Positions 25,751 to 34,900 of a DNA stretch of 64,000 nucleotides are shown in pieces (position 1 is the stretch's first letter; each line of letters starts with the position of its first letter). The position numbers and the translations under genes were made by a program. This DNA comes from Sellimonas sp963559135 (GTDB taxonomy: Bacteria > Bacillota > Clostridia > Lachnospirales > Lachnospiraceae). The notes under the pieces are model-generated. The model was not told the DNA's origin, searched no databases, and saw only the letters and a list, made by a program, of their open reading frames with translations. Where the stretch lies: the NCBI GenBank assembly GCA_963559135.1, contig CAUWJP010000004.1, positions 47,657-111,656 on the forward strand, in the 5' to 3' direction.

Positions 25751-27184
25751 CTATCCGAGTTTTTCACGTAAAAGTTCTCTCGTAACAGTCGGATCTGCCT
25801 TTCCTTTCATCTTCTTCATGACCTGCCCGACAAAAAATCCAAATACCTTTTCTTTTCCATCCCGGTACTGTGCCACGGAATCCGGATACTCCCGTATTAC
25901 TTCCTCGATCACCTGTTCCAGCACTTTTGTATCTGCCACAGTCGACAGATGGTGCGCCTCAATGTAGGAAAGCGGCTCTTCATCGTGATCAAAAATCTGC
26001 TCAAAGACTTCCTTTGCCCCTTTATGCGTGATCTTCTGCTCTTCCTCTATCAGAATCAGCGCCGCCAGGTGGCTTGGAGAAAATTTCATCTCCTCCGGGC
26101 TTTTTCCGCTTTCTTTCAGAATCCGCATGGCATCCTGAGTCATCCAGTTTGCCGCCTTCTTGGGAAGGAAGCAGATCTTTGCCGTCTCCTCAAAGAGATC
26201 CGCCATTGTTCTGGACTCTGTCAGAATCTGGGCATCGTACTCCGAAAGGGAGAACTCCCGGGTAAACCTTTTTTTCTTTTCCTCCCGCAATTCCGGCTGT
26301 TCCTCTTTGAGCCGGCCAATCCAGGCATCGTCAATCACGACCGGTGGAAGATCCGGATCCGGGAAATACCGGTAATCTTTGGCGTCCTCTTTGGAGCGCA
26401 TCGGGAAAGAACATTCCTTATTATCATCCCACCGCCTTGTCTCCTGAATCACTTCTTTTCCTTCTTCCAGAAGATCAATCTGTCGCATGGTCTCCCCTTC
26501 AATAGCCCTTGCAATGGCCTTAAAAGAGTTTAAGTTCTTCATCTCTGTCCTAGTACCATAGCTTTTTGTCCCTGCTTCCCTGACAGACAAGTTGACATCT
26601 GCCCTCATGGATCCTTCCTCCAGTCGACAGTCCGAAATTTTCAGATACTGGGCCATAATCCTGAGCTGTTCCAGATAGGCAATGACCTCTTCGGCATTTC
26701 GCATATCCGGCTCGGATACAATCTCAATCAGCGGCACACCGCTTCGGTTATAGTCTACAAGAGAGCTGTCTGTCCATGGATCATGAATCAGCTTTCCGGC
26801 ATCCTCCTCCATATGCATCTCGTGAATCCGGATATTTTTTTCTCCCTGAGCCGTCTCAATCGTCACGTATCCATCGTAGCAGATCGGAAGATACAACTGG
26901 GAAATCTGGTAATTCTGAGGATTATCTGGGTAAAAATAATTTTTCCGGTCAAATTTGCAGTATGTGTGAATCTTACAGTTCATTGCAAGCCCTGCCTTCA
27001 ATGCATACTCCACGACTTTTCGGTTCAAAACCGGAAGGGAGCCTGGCATTCCGGTACACACCGGACAGGTATGAGTATTGGGCTCTCCACCGAACGCGGT
27101 CGGACAACCGCAGAAAATCTTTGTCTTTGTGGAAAGTTCGATATGTACTTCCAAACCGATCACGGTCTCATACTGTTTTCTCAT
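25751..27184 (-). CDS. gatB: Asp/Glu-tRNA amidotransferase subunit B
   Basis: 477 residues, family length. The N-terminal catalytic cradle (YETVIGLEVHIELSTKTKIFCGC) holds zinc and kinase residues that phosphorylate the misacylated tRNA. The C-terminal YqeY-like tail domain (about 330-477) grips tRNA. It works with GatA and GatC to convert Asp-tRNA(Asn) to Asn-tRNA(Asn), using ammonia from glutamine. It is the last gene of aspS-gatC-gatA-gatB, with 2 bases between gatA and gatB. Confidence 0.97.
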   Translation of the reverse strand: MRKQYETVIGLEVHIELSTKTKIFCGCPTAFGGEPNTHTCPVCTGMPGSLPVLNRKVVEYALKAGLAMNCKIHTYCKFDRKNYFYPDNPQNYQISQLYLPICYDGYVTIETAQGEKNIRIHEMHMEEDAGKLIHDPWTDSSLVDYNRSGVPLIEIVSEPDMRNAEEVIAYLEQLRIMAQYLKISDCRLEEGSMRADVNLSVREAGTKSYGTRTEMKNLNSFKAIARAIEGETMRQIDLLEEGKEVIQETRRWDDNKECSFPMRSKEDAKDYRYFPDPDLPPVVIDDAWIGRLKEEQPELREEKKKRFTREFSLSEYDAQILTESRTMADLFEETAKICFLPKKAANWMTQDAMRILKESGKSPEEMKFSPSHLAALILIEEEQKITHKGAKEVFEQIFDHDEEPLSYIEAHHLSTVADTKVLEQVIEEVIREYPDSVAQYRDGKEKVFGFFVGQVMKKMKGKADPTVTRELLREKLG

Positions 27185-27186
27185 TG

Positions 27187-28671
27187 TCAGATTTCTCCCC
27201 TTTCTATTCCTGAATATGCCCTCGGAAATACCCCCCGCTCTTTTTCAAAAGCTGCTGCTGCACGGATGATTTTCTTCTCCTGCAGGCAGTCCCCGATCAG
27301 CTGAATCCCGATGGGAAGGCCGTCCTTTGATACTACACATGGTACCGATATGGCCGGAAGTCCTGCCAGATTAACTGCCGCCGTATAAAGGTCGCCCAGA
27401 TACATCTGAAGCGGATCCGAAAGGCTTTCCCCGATTTTCGGCGCAGTCTGAGGCGCCACAGGGCCAAGGAGTACATCGTAAGCGTCAAACGCCCTGTTAA
27501 ACGCCTCCTTGATAACGGCACGGGCCTTCAGTGCTTTCAGGTAATACGCATCATAATAACCGGAACTTAAAACAAAAGATCCAAGGAAAATTCTCCTTTT
27601 TACCTCCGGACCGAATCCTTCGGAACGGGTCATTTTGTACATCTCGTGCAGCGAATCTGCATGAGAGCTCCGGTATCCATATTTAACACCGTCAAAACGA
27701 GCCAGATTGGAGCTTGCCTCCGCCGAAGCGATAATATAATAGGACGGAATGACATATTCTGTCATGCCGAGGGAGAACTCTTCCACTACGGCTCCCCGTT
27801 CTTTCAGAATCTCCATAGCCTTCCTCATAGCGTCTAGCACTTTTGGATCAATTCCTTCGTCCAGATATTCTTCTGGAATCCCGACCTTCATTCCACGAAT
27901 ATCCCCTGCAAGATCCTCCTCAAAATCCAGCTTCTCCCTCTTCAAGGAAGTACTGTCTCTTCTGTCCTGCCCGGCCAGAAGAGACAGCATTCGTGCACAA
28001 TCCGCTACATCTTTTCCGATAGGTCCGATCTGATCCAGTGACGACGCATAGGCGATCAGCCCGTACCGGGAAACGGTTCCGTAGGTCGGTTTGATTCCTG
28101 TCACTCCGCAAAAGGAACTTGGCTGGCGAATGGATCCTCCTGTATCCGATCCCAGAGAAATAAAACATTCATCCGCTGCCACTGCCGCGCAGGATCCCCC
28201 GGAAGAGCCGCCCGGTACATGTCCGGTATTCCACGGATTTTTTGTCACCTTCCACGCCGAAGTCTCTGTCGTACTTCCCATGGCAAATTCATCCATGTTG
28301 GTCTTTCCAATAATAATAACACCCGCTTCTTTGAGCTTTTCCACCACACAGGCGTCATAGGGCGGGCAAAAACCGCTTAAAATTTTGGATGCACATGTTG
28401 TCTCCATACCCTTGGTACAGATATTGTCTTTGACCGCAACTGGAACTCCGGCAAACGGGCTTTGATATTTTCCGGAACGAATCCCCTGCTCCACTTCCTC
28501 TGCCTGTGCAAGTGCTCTTTCCCGGTCAATCTGTAAAAATGCCCCAATCTTCGGTTCCATCTTTTCTATCTGTAACAGTGACGCTTCCACAGCCTCCGCT
28601 GGCCTGATCTCTCCTTTTCGGATCTTTCCGGCAAGTTCTCCGGCCGTCCATGTCAGATATTCTTCTCCCAT
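27187..28671 (-). CDS. gatA: Asp/Glu-tRNA amidotransferase subunit A (glutaminase)
   Basis: 494 residues of the amidase signature family. The Ser-cisSer-Lys triad is visible: Lys in VAVKDNICT, cis-Ser in GGSSGGSCAAVA and the nucleophile Ser in GSDTGGSIRQPSS. It releases ammonia from glutamine and channels it to GatB. The start follows a good ribosome site. It is tightly packed between gatC and gatB. Confidence 0.97.
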   Translation of the reverse strand: MGEEYLTWTAGELAGKIRKGEIRPAEAVEASLLQIEKMEPKIGAFLQIDRERALAQAEEVEQGIRSGKYQSPFAGVPVAVKDNICTKGMETTCASKILSGFCPPYDACVVEKLKEAGVIIIGKTNMDEFAMGSTTETSAWKVTKNPWNTGHVPGGSSGGSCAAVAADECFISLGSDTGGSIRQPSSFCGVTGIKPTYGTVSRYGLIAYASSLDQIGPIGKDVADCARMLSLLAGQDRRDSTSLKREKLDFEEDLAGDIRGMKVGIPEEYLDEGIDPKVLDAMRKAMEILKERGAVVEEFSLGMTEYVIPSYYIIASAEASSNLARFDGVKYGYRSSHADSLHEMYKMTRSEGFGPEVKRRIFLGSFVLSSGYYDAYYLKALKARAVIKEAFNRAFDAYDVLLGPVAPQTAPKIGESLSDPLQMYLGDLYTAAVNLAGLPAISVPCVVSKDGLPIGIQLIGDCLQEKKIIRAAAAFEKERGVFPRAYSGIERGEI

Positions 28672-28683
28672 ATCATTCCTCCT

Positions 28684-28974
28684 CTATACTGTCTTCGGCA
28701 CCAGATACTGGCCCTCTTTCTTCTTCGGAGCATTCTCAATCATTGCTTCCCGCTGATCTTCTCCTTCCACAATATCTTCACGAAATACATTCTGTACCTG
28801 AAAGACATGGGACATGGGATCTACCCCATTCGTGTCCAGCTCTTCCAGCTTTTCCATATAGTCAAGGATTTTTTTTAACTCTCCGGCTGTCTCCTGTTTT
28901 TCTTCTTCCGTGAGACTGATCTGGGAAAGAATTTCCAGATATTCCATTGTTTCATCCCAGCTGATTTTTTCCAT
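28684..28974 (-). CDS. gatC: Asp/Glu-tRNA amidotransferase subunit C
   Basis: 96 residues with the typical pattern ILSQISLTEEEKQE, then DYMEKLEELDTNGVDPM, and a C-terminal Pro-containing tail. It wraps GatA and GatB together and has no catalytic site. GGAG precedes the ATG. Confidence 0.95.
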   Translation of the reverse strand: MEKISWDETMEYLEILSQISLTEEEKQETAGELKKILDYMEKLEELDTNGVDPMSHVFQVQNVFREDIVEGEDQREAMIENAPKKKEGQYLVPKTV

Positions 28975-28987
28975 TGTTATCTCCTTT

Positions 28988-30316
28988 CTACGGCTCCAGC
29001 CGTTTCAAATCTCTCGGAAACAGACAGGTCTCCCGGATATTTTCTTCACCCAGAAGCTGCATGGTCAGCCGTTCCAGCCCGATTCCAAGTCCGCCATGAG
29101 GTGGCATCCCATATAAAAAGGCAGAAAGATAATCTTCCAGTCCTTCTGTCGTCATCTTCTTTTCTCCGATTTTTGCAGTCAGCACATCATAATCATGTAT
29201 CCGCTGTCCTCCGGTCGTCACTTCCAGTCCTCGAAATAAAAGGTCGAAACTTAATGTCACCTTGGGATCCGCCGGATCATCCATCGCATAGAACGGGCGT
29301 TTTCTGGAAGGATAATGGGTAACAAAAACAAAATCCGCGTCGTATGTCTCTTTAAAGTAACGGCCGATCAGTTCTTCCTCCTCCGGTTCCAGATCATACG
29401 GCGCCCGCATCGGCCTCTGATAGACCTCGGAAACCAGCTGCTTCGCCTCATCAAACCGGACGGATGGAATCTCATCCGTCTTTGGAAGCTCGACGCCCAG
29501 AAGATCCAGCCACGGTCGGTACTCTTGATCCAGAAGTTTGGTCATATACTGCAAAAATCCGGTCTCTACTTCCATCACATCAGTGAAGTCATCGATATAT
29601 CCCATCTCCAGATCCAGGCTTGTATATTCATTAAGATGTCGTTTTGTATTGTGCTTTTCCGCCCGGAAAACAGGGCCAGTTTCAAATACCCGGTCAAATA
29701 CGCCTACCATCATCTGTTTGTACAGCTGTGGACTTTGCTCCAGTACCGCCTTCTTATGAAAATAATCAAGCCGGAAAAGGTTAGCTCCACCCTCCGCTCC
29801 TTTAGCTCCGATTTTCGGAGTATGAATTTCGGTAAATCCATTCTGAAAAAGATACTCCCGAAAAGCCCGGCAGATCCCTTCCTGAATCTTAAACTTTGCC
29901 CGTTCTCTGAGATTTCTGAGAGATAAAGGCCGCACAGAGAGTTTCGCTTCCAGTGAAGTATTCAGTTTTTTTCTGGATACCGGAAGCGGAAATGCCTTCT
30001 TCGATTCAGAAAGTTTTGCGACCTCTTCTGTCACAATTTCCAGTCCGCCAGGTGAACGTGCTTCTTTCCGAATGGTTCCTTTTGCCTCTAAGGTATCACC
30101 TTCCCGAACATCCCGGTACTCTTCCTTTGTTTTTCCTTCTTCACAGACAAGCTGCAATAAGCCGTCCCGCCTCCGCAAAATGAGAAAGGTAATCTCTCCC
30201 ATCCTTCTGACGGAATGGACCGCACCCTTTACTTTTACATGCGCTCCTTCTTCCATGGTCTTTAATTCTGCGGCTACTCTGGCCGTATCCTTTGTCACAC
30301 CAGTAATCTTTTCCAT
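28988..30316 (-). CDS. aspS: Aspartyl-tRNA synthetase, archaeal type (probably non-discriminating)
   Basis: 442 residues: an OB-fold anticodon domain (1-105) and a class II catalytic core with motif 2 (FETGPVFRAEKHNTKRHLNEYTS) and motif 3 (GLGIGLERL). It lacks the insertion domain of bacterial AspRS, so it is the short archaeal or eukaryotic form. Being in one operon with gatCAB strongly suggests that it charges tRNA(Asn) with Asp for transamidation. The start at 30316 follows AGGGG, while an upstream in-frame Met falls in the leader hairpin. Confidence 0.92.
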   Translation of the reverse strand: MEKITGVTKDTARVAAELKTMEEGAHVKVKGAVHSVRRMGEITFLILRRRDGLLQLVCEEGKTKEEYRDVREGDTLEAKGTIRKEARSPGGLEIVTEEVAKLSESKKAFPLPVSRKKLNTSLEAKLSVRPLSLRNLRERAKFKIQEGICRAFREYLFQNGFTEIHTPKIGAKGAEGGANLFRLDYFHKKAVLEQSPQLYKQMMVGVFDRVFETGPVFRAEKHNTKRHLNEYTSLDLEMGYIDDFTDVMEVETGFLQYMTKLLDQEYRPWLDLLGVELPKTDEIPSVRFDEAKQLVSEVYQRPMRAPYDLEPEEEELIGRYFKETYDADFVFVTHYPSRKRPFYAMDDPADPKVTLSFDLLFRGLEVTTGGQRIHDYDVLTAKIGEKKMTTEGLEDYLSAFLYGMPPHGGLGIGLERLTMQLLGEENIRETCLFPRDLKRLEP

Positions 30317-30361
30317 CCAAACAACACCCCTGTCTTTTCTATTGATATCAAAGCATTGGAA

Positions 30362-30402
30362 AAGGGCGCTCTTACCGTTCATATTCCGGTAAGAACGCCC
30401 TT
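30362..30402 (-). terminator. Strong hairpin between gltD and aspS
   Basis: 16-base arms (30362-30377 / 30387-30402) pair except for one position, around a 9-base loop. On the minus strand a short T tract follows. It would end or attenuate the gltBD transcript 46 bases before aspS. Confidence 0.7.
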
Positions 30403-30443
30403 GTTCTTCATGTCTTGCTATTCTTTTATTATCTGTACTTCTG

Positions 30444-31925
30444 TCAGGAAAGGTTTGTATAATCCATCAGTGAAAGATCTACTTCCCTTGCCGCTTCCTT
30501 TCCTTCCCGTATCGCCCAGACAACGAGGGACTGTCCCCGTCTCATATCGCCTGCCGTAAATACATTTGGAACACTGGATGCAAATCCGACATTCTCCACA
30601 GTATTACGTCCCGTCTTTTTGACCTGGAACGCATCCATAACATAGTCTTCTGCTCCTGTAAATCCGGCCGCAATCAGTACCAGATCCGCTGGGATCGTCT
30701 GCTCACTTCCCTTGACCGGAACCATATCCATCCGGCCGCTCTTCTTATTTTTCTTCGGTTCTAGCCGAATTGTCCGGATGGCACATACTTCGCCAGCTTC
30801 GTTTTTAATATATTCTTTCACCGTCGTCTGATAAACTCTCGGATCACTTCCGTAAAGGGCGATCACTTCCTGCTGTCCGTAATCTGTCTTCAAAACTCTT
30901 GGCCACTCCGGCCATGGGTTATTTTCGCTCCGCTTTTCAGGCGGTTTTGGCATCATCTCAAGCTGTACTACCGATTTTGCCTTCAGTCGCACGGCCGTTC
31001 CGGCACAATCGTTTCCGGTATCCCCACCCCCGATGATGACAACATTTTTATCTTTGGCAAGCTCATAAGGTACCTTCGTAAACTCTGAATCCAAAAGAGT
31101 CTTTGTCACCTCCGAGAGAAAATCCACTGCAAATCGGATGCCTTTAGCATCTCTCCCCGGAGCATCGATGTCTCTTGGTCTGGAAGCTCCGCAGGCAAGG
31201 ATAACACGGTCAAACGATGCCAGAATCTCTTTTGCATCCTGATCCCTTCCCACATCCGTATTCGTCCGAAAGACAACACCTTCCTCCTCCATAAGCTTCT
31301 TCCTGCGCTCGATGGCTGATTTTTCCAGCTTCATGTTGGGAATTCCGTACATCAGGAGTCCTCCAATCCGGTCATGCCGTTCAAATACAGTCACACTGTG
31401 GCCTCTCCGGTTCAGAAGAAGTGCCGCTGCAAGACCGGCAGGCCCGCTTCCGATCACCGCAACCGTTTTTCCGGTCCGGATTTTCGGAGGATGCGGCACG
31501 ACAAGGCCCTCAGCAAATGCCCTATCGATAATCGCACGCTCATTTTCCTTTGTCGACACCGGATCTGTATTCACATTACATGTGCAGGCTGCCTCACACA
31601 GTGCGGGACACACCCGGGAGGTAAACTCCGGGAAACAGTTCGTTTTCTGAAGCCGTTTGTAGGCCTGCCCGTACTGCTCGTGGTATACCAGATCATTGAA
31701 TTCCGGAACCAGATTGTTCAACGGGCACCCGGAAGCCATCCCGTTCATATTCCCTCCGAACTGGCAAAACGGCACGCCGCACGCCATACATCTCGCTCCC
31801 TGCTCTTTCTGCCTTGCAGGAGGGAGCGGTTCGTGAAATTCGTGGAAATCAAGAATCCGCTCTTTCGGGAGCCGTTCTTTCCCGGTCTGTCTTTTATATT
31901 CTAAAAATCCTGTCGGTTTTCCCAT
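30444..31925 (-). CDS. gltD: Glutamate synthase small subunit
   Basis: 493 residues. The N-terminal cysteines (MACGVPFCQ...GCPLNN and CPALCEAACTCN) hold 4Fe-4S clusters, followed by FAD (VIGSGPAGLAAA) and NAD(P)H (VIIGGGDTGNDC) Rossmann motifs. It passes electrons to GltB, which makes glutamate from glutamine and 2-oxoglutarate. It starts 2 bases after gltB and ends before a strong hairpin. Confidence 0.97.
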   Translation of the reverse strand: MGKPTGFLEYKRQTGKERLPKERILDFHEFHEPLPPARQKEQGARCMACGVPFCQFGGNMNGMASGCPLNNLVPEFNDLVYHEQYGQAYKRLQKTNCFPEFTSRVCPALCEAACTCNVNTDPVSTKENERAIIDRAFAEGLVVPHPPKIRTGKTVAVIGSGPAGLAAALLLNRRGHSVTVFERHDRIGGLLMYGIPNMKLEKSAIERRKKLMEEEGVVFRTNTDVGRDQDAKEILASFDRVILACGASRPRDIDAPGRDAKGIRFAVDFLSEVTKTLLDSEFTKVPYELAKDKNVVIIGGGDTGNDCAGTAVRLKAKSVVQLEMMPKPPEKRSENNPWPEWPRVLKTDYGQQEVIALYGSDPRVYQTTVKEYIKNEAGEVCAIRTIRLEPKKNKKSGRMDMVPVKGSEQTIPADLVLIAAGFTGAEDYVMDAFQVKKTGRNTVENVGFASSVPNVFTAGDMRRGQSLVVWAIREGKEAAREVDLSLMDYTNLS

Positions 31926-31927
31926 CG

Positions 31928-34900
31928 CTACTGATTCCCTCCCATCTTTTTCTGGCCTGTGCTCTCATAAAATGCTTCGATCTGGGCCTGCTCACTTCCC
32001 AATCCCATCTCTTCATAATGTTTGCTCAGGACAAGCATCTTTTTATAGTCATTTGGAATGATCTTTTTAAACTTTGGAAGGTATTCCTCAAAGTGTTCCA
32101 GAATCATCCGGCCCTTTACAGAACCAGTTACCTCCACGTGCTCCCGGATCATCCCTTTTAATTCCTCTGCCTCAGATTTCCACGTGATCTCCTCCATGGA
32201 AATCATAGATTTGTTGATGTTTCGGTACAGGGAATTCTCTTCATCCAGGACGTAAGCAATCCCGCCGCTCATACCTGCCGCGAAGTTCTTCCCGGTCTTT
32301 CCAATGACAACAACCCTTCCTCCAGTCATGTACTCGCATCCGTGGTCTCCCACACCTTCCACCACTGCTGTTGCTCCGGAGTTGCGCACGCAGAACCGTT
32401 CTCCGGCCATTCCACAGATAAATGCTTTTCCGGAAGTTGCACCGTAAAGCGCCACATTTCCAACAATCATGTTTTCATCTGCCCGATAGGTACTTTCCTT
32501 CATCGGATACAAAGCCAGTTTCCCGCCGGAAAGCCCTTTTCCAAAGTAATCGTTACAATCCCCTGACAGACTGATCGTAAGTCCTGCCGGAATAAATGCT
32601 CCGAAACTCTGTCCTCCGGTTCCCGTGCATTCCACTATATACATATCTTCCTGCACCCCTTCCGGATACCGTCTGGTAATCTCGGAACCGAACATGGTAC
32701 CGAATGTTCTGTCTGTATTTTTTACGCGAACCTCCACCCGGCCCGGTTTTCCCTTGGCAAGCTTTTCTCCAAGCTCCTTGATCAGCACCGTTTTATCCAG
32801 CGTCTTATCCAGTTCAAAGTCATACTCCCCTTTGATATTGTTTTCTCCGGTATACGGATGATCCAGGACTGCACTCAGATCAATGGTTCTGCCACGCTCG
32901 TTTTCCGGCTGTTCCTTGGCTTTTAACAGATCCGTGCGACCTACCATTTCATCGATCGTCCGCACGCCAAGTTTCGCCATATATTCTCGAAGCTCCTGCG
33001 CAATAAATTCCATAAAGTGGATGACGTACTCCGGTTTTCCTTTGAAGCATTTCCGAAGTTTGGGATTCTGTGTCGCCACACCCATCGGACAGGTATCCTG
33101 ATTGCAGACACGCATCATCACGCATCCAAGAGTCACAAGGGGTGCCGTCGCAAAACCGAATTCTTCCGCTCCAAGAAGCGCTGCTACCGCAACGTCCCGT
33201 CCGCTCATGAGCTTTCCATCCGTCTCGATGCGCACCCGGTTTCTCAGACCATTTTTCAGAAGAGTCTGGTGTGCCTCCGCAAGTCCCAGCTCCCATGGAA
33301 GCCCTGCATTGTGAATAGAACTTCCCGGGGCGGCTCCGGTTCCTCCGTCATATCCTGAGATCAGCACGACCTGTGCTCCCGCCTTCGCAACGCCGGCTGC
33401 GATCGTTCCGACTCCTGCCTCGGATACAAGTTTCACTGAGATTCTTGCATCCTTATTCGCATTTTTCAGATCGTAGATCAGCTGTGCCAGGTCCTCGATG
33501 GAATAAATATCATGATGCGGCGGCGGGGAAATCAGGCTCACGCCCGGTGTTGAGTACCGTGTTTTTGCAATCCACGGGTACACTTTCTTGCCCGGCAGAT
33601 GTCCGCCCTCGCCCGGCTTTGCCCCCTGTGCCATCTTGATCTGAATTTCATCGGCGCTCACCAGATACCGGCTCGTCACACCAAATCTTCCGCTTGCCAC
33701 CTGTTTGATAGCAGAGCATCGGTTTTCCTTTGTTCCTTTGGTCAGGAGACGCTCTGGCGACTCTCCGCCTTCTCCACTGTTGGATTTTCCGTGGATCGCG
33801 TTCATGGCAAGAGCCAGTGCCTCATGCGCTTCCTGCGAAATCGAACCATAGGACATGGCTCCGGTCTTGAACCGTTTCACGATGGATTCAACGCTTTCCA
33901 CTTCCTCGATCGGAACACCAGTTTCCGGAAAGTTAAACTCCATCAGGCTTCGCAAATATCCGGTTTCCTCCTTGTCGATCTTCCCGGTATATTCTTTGAA
34001 GATTTGATAATCATTCTGCCATACAGACTGCTGAAGCAGATGAATCGTCTCCGGATTGTACCGGTGGTGTTCACCCTGGCTTCGAAAACTATGGCGTCCG
34101 ATGCTCTCCAGCGTCAGGTCTATATCCAGCCCAAGCGGATCAAATGCCTGGCTGTGAAGACGTTCCACATCTTCTTCGATCTCCTTCATGGTGATTCCGC
34201 CCACCCGGCTGACCGTATGGGTGAAATATTGATCGATCACTTCTTGTGAAATCCCTACCGCTTCAAAAATCTGAGATCCCTGATAAGACTGAATTGTGGA
34301 AATTCCCATCTTGGAAGCGATCTTGACAATTCCGGTCAAAACCGCTTCATCGTAATCGTAGACTGCCGCATAATAATCTTTTTCCAGAAGCCCGTTTTCA
34401 ATCATCTCACGGATGGTCTCATGTGCCAGATACGGATTCACTGCACTTGCCCCGTATCCGAGAAGCGCCGCAAAATGATGGACTTCCCTCGGTTCTGCAG
34501 ACTCCAGAATTATCGGCATGGAGGTACTCTTTTTCGTCCGCACGAGATAATGGTGGACTGCGGAAACTGCCAGAAGCGACGGGATGGCCACATGGTTCTC
34601 ATCCACACCTCGGTCTGTCAAAATCAGGATCGTCGCGCCATCTTTATAGGCACGGTCCACTTCAATAAAGAGGCGGTCCAGCGCCTTCTCCATCGGCATG
34701 TTTTTAAAACAGGTGATGGAAACTTCCACCGGGCAGAATCCCGGCTTTTTCATATCTTTGATCTTCAAAAGATCCGTATCTGAAAGAATCGGATTATTGA
34801 CTTTCAGTACCTGACAATTTTCCGGCTTCTCTTTTAAGATATTTCCTTCTTTTCCGATGTACACGCTCGTACAGGTTACAATCTCCTCCCGAACCGCGTC

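Noticed and set aside
30317..30443. A possible T-box before aspS
   Set aside because: The spacer is only about 127 bases, with one hairpin and no T-box sequence (TGGNACCGCG) or specifier stem.
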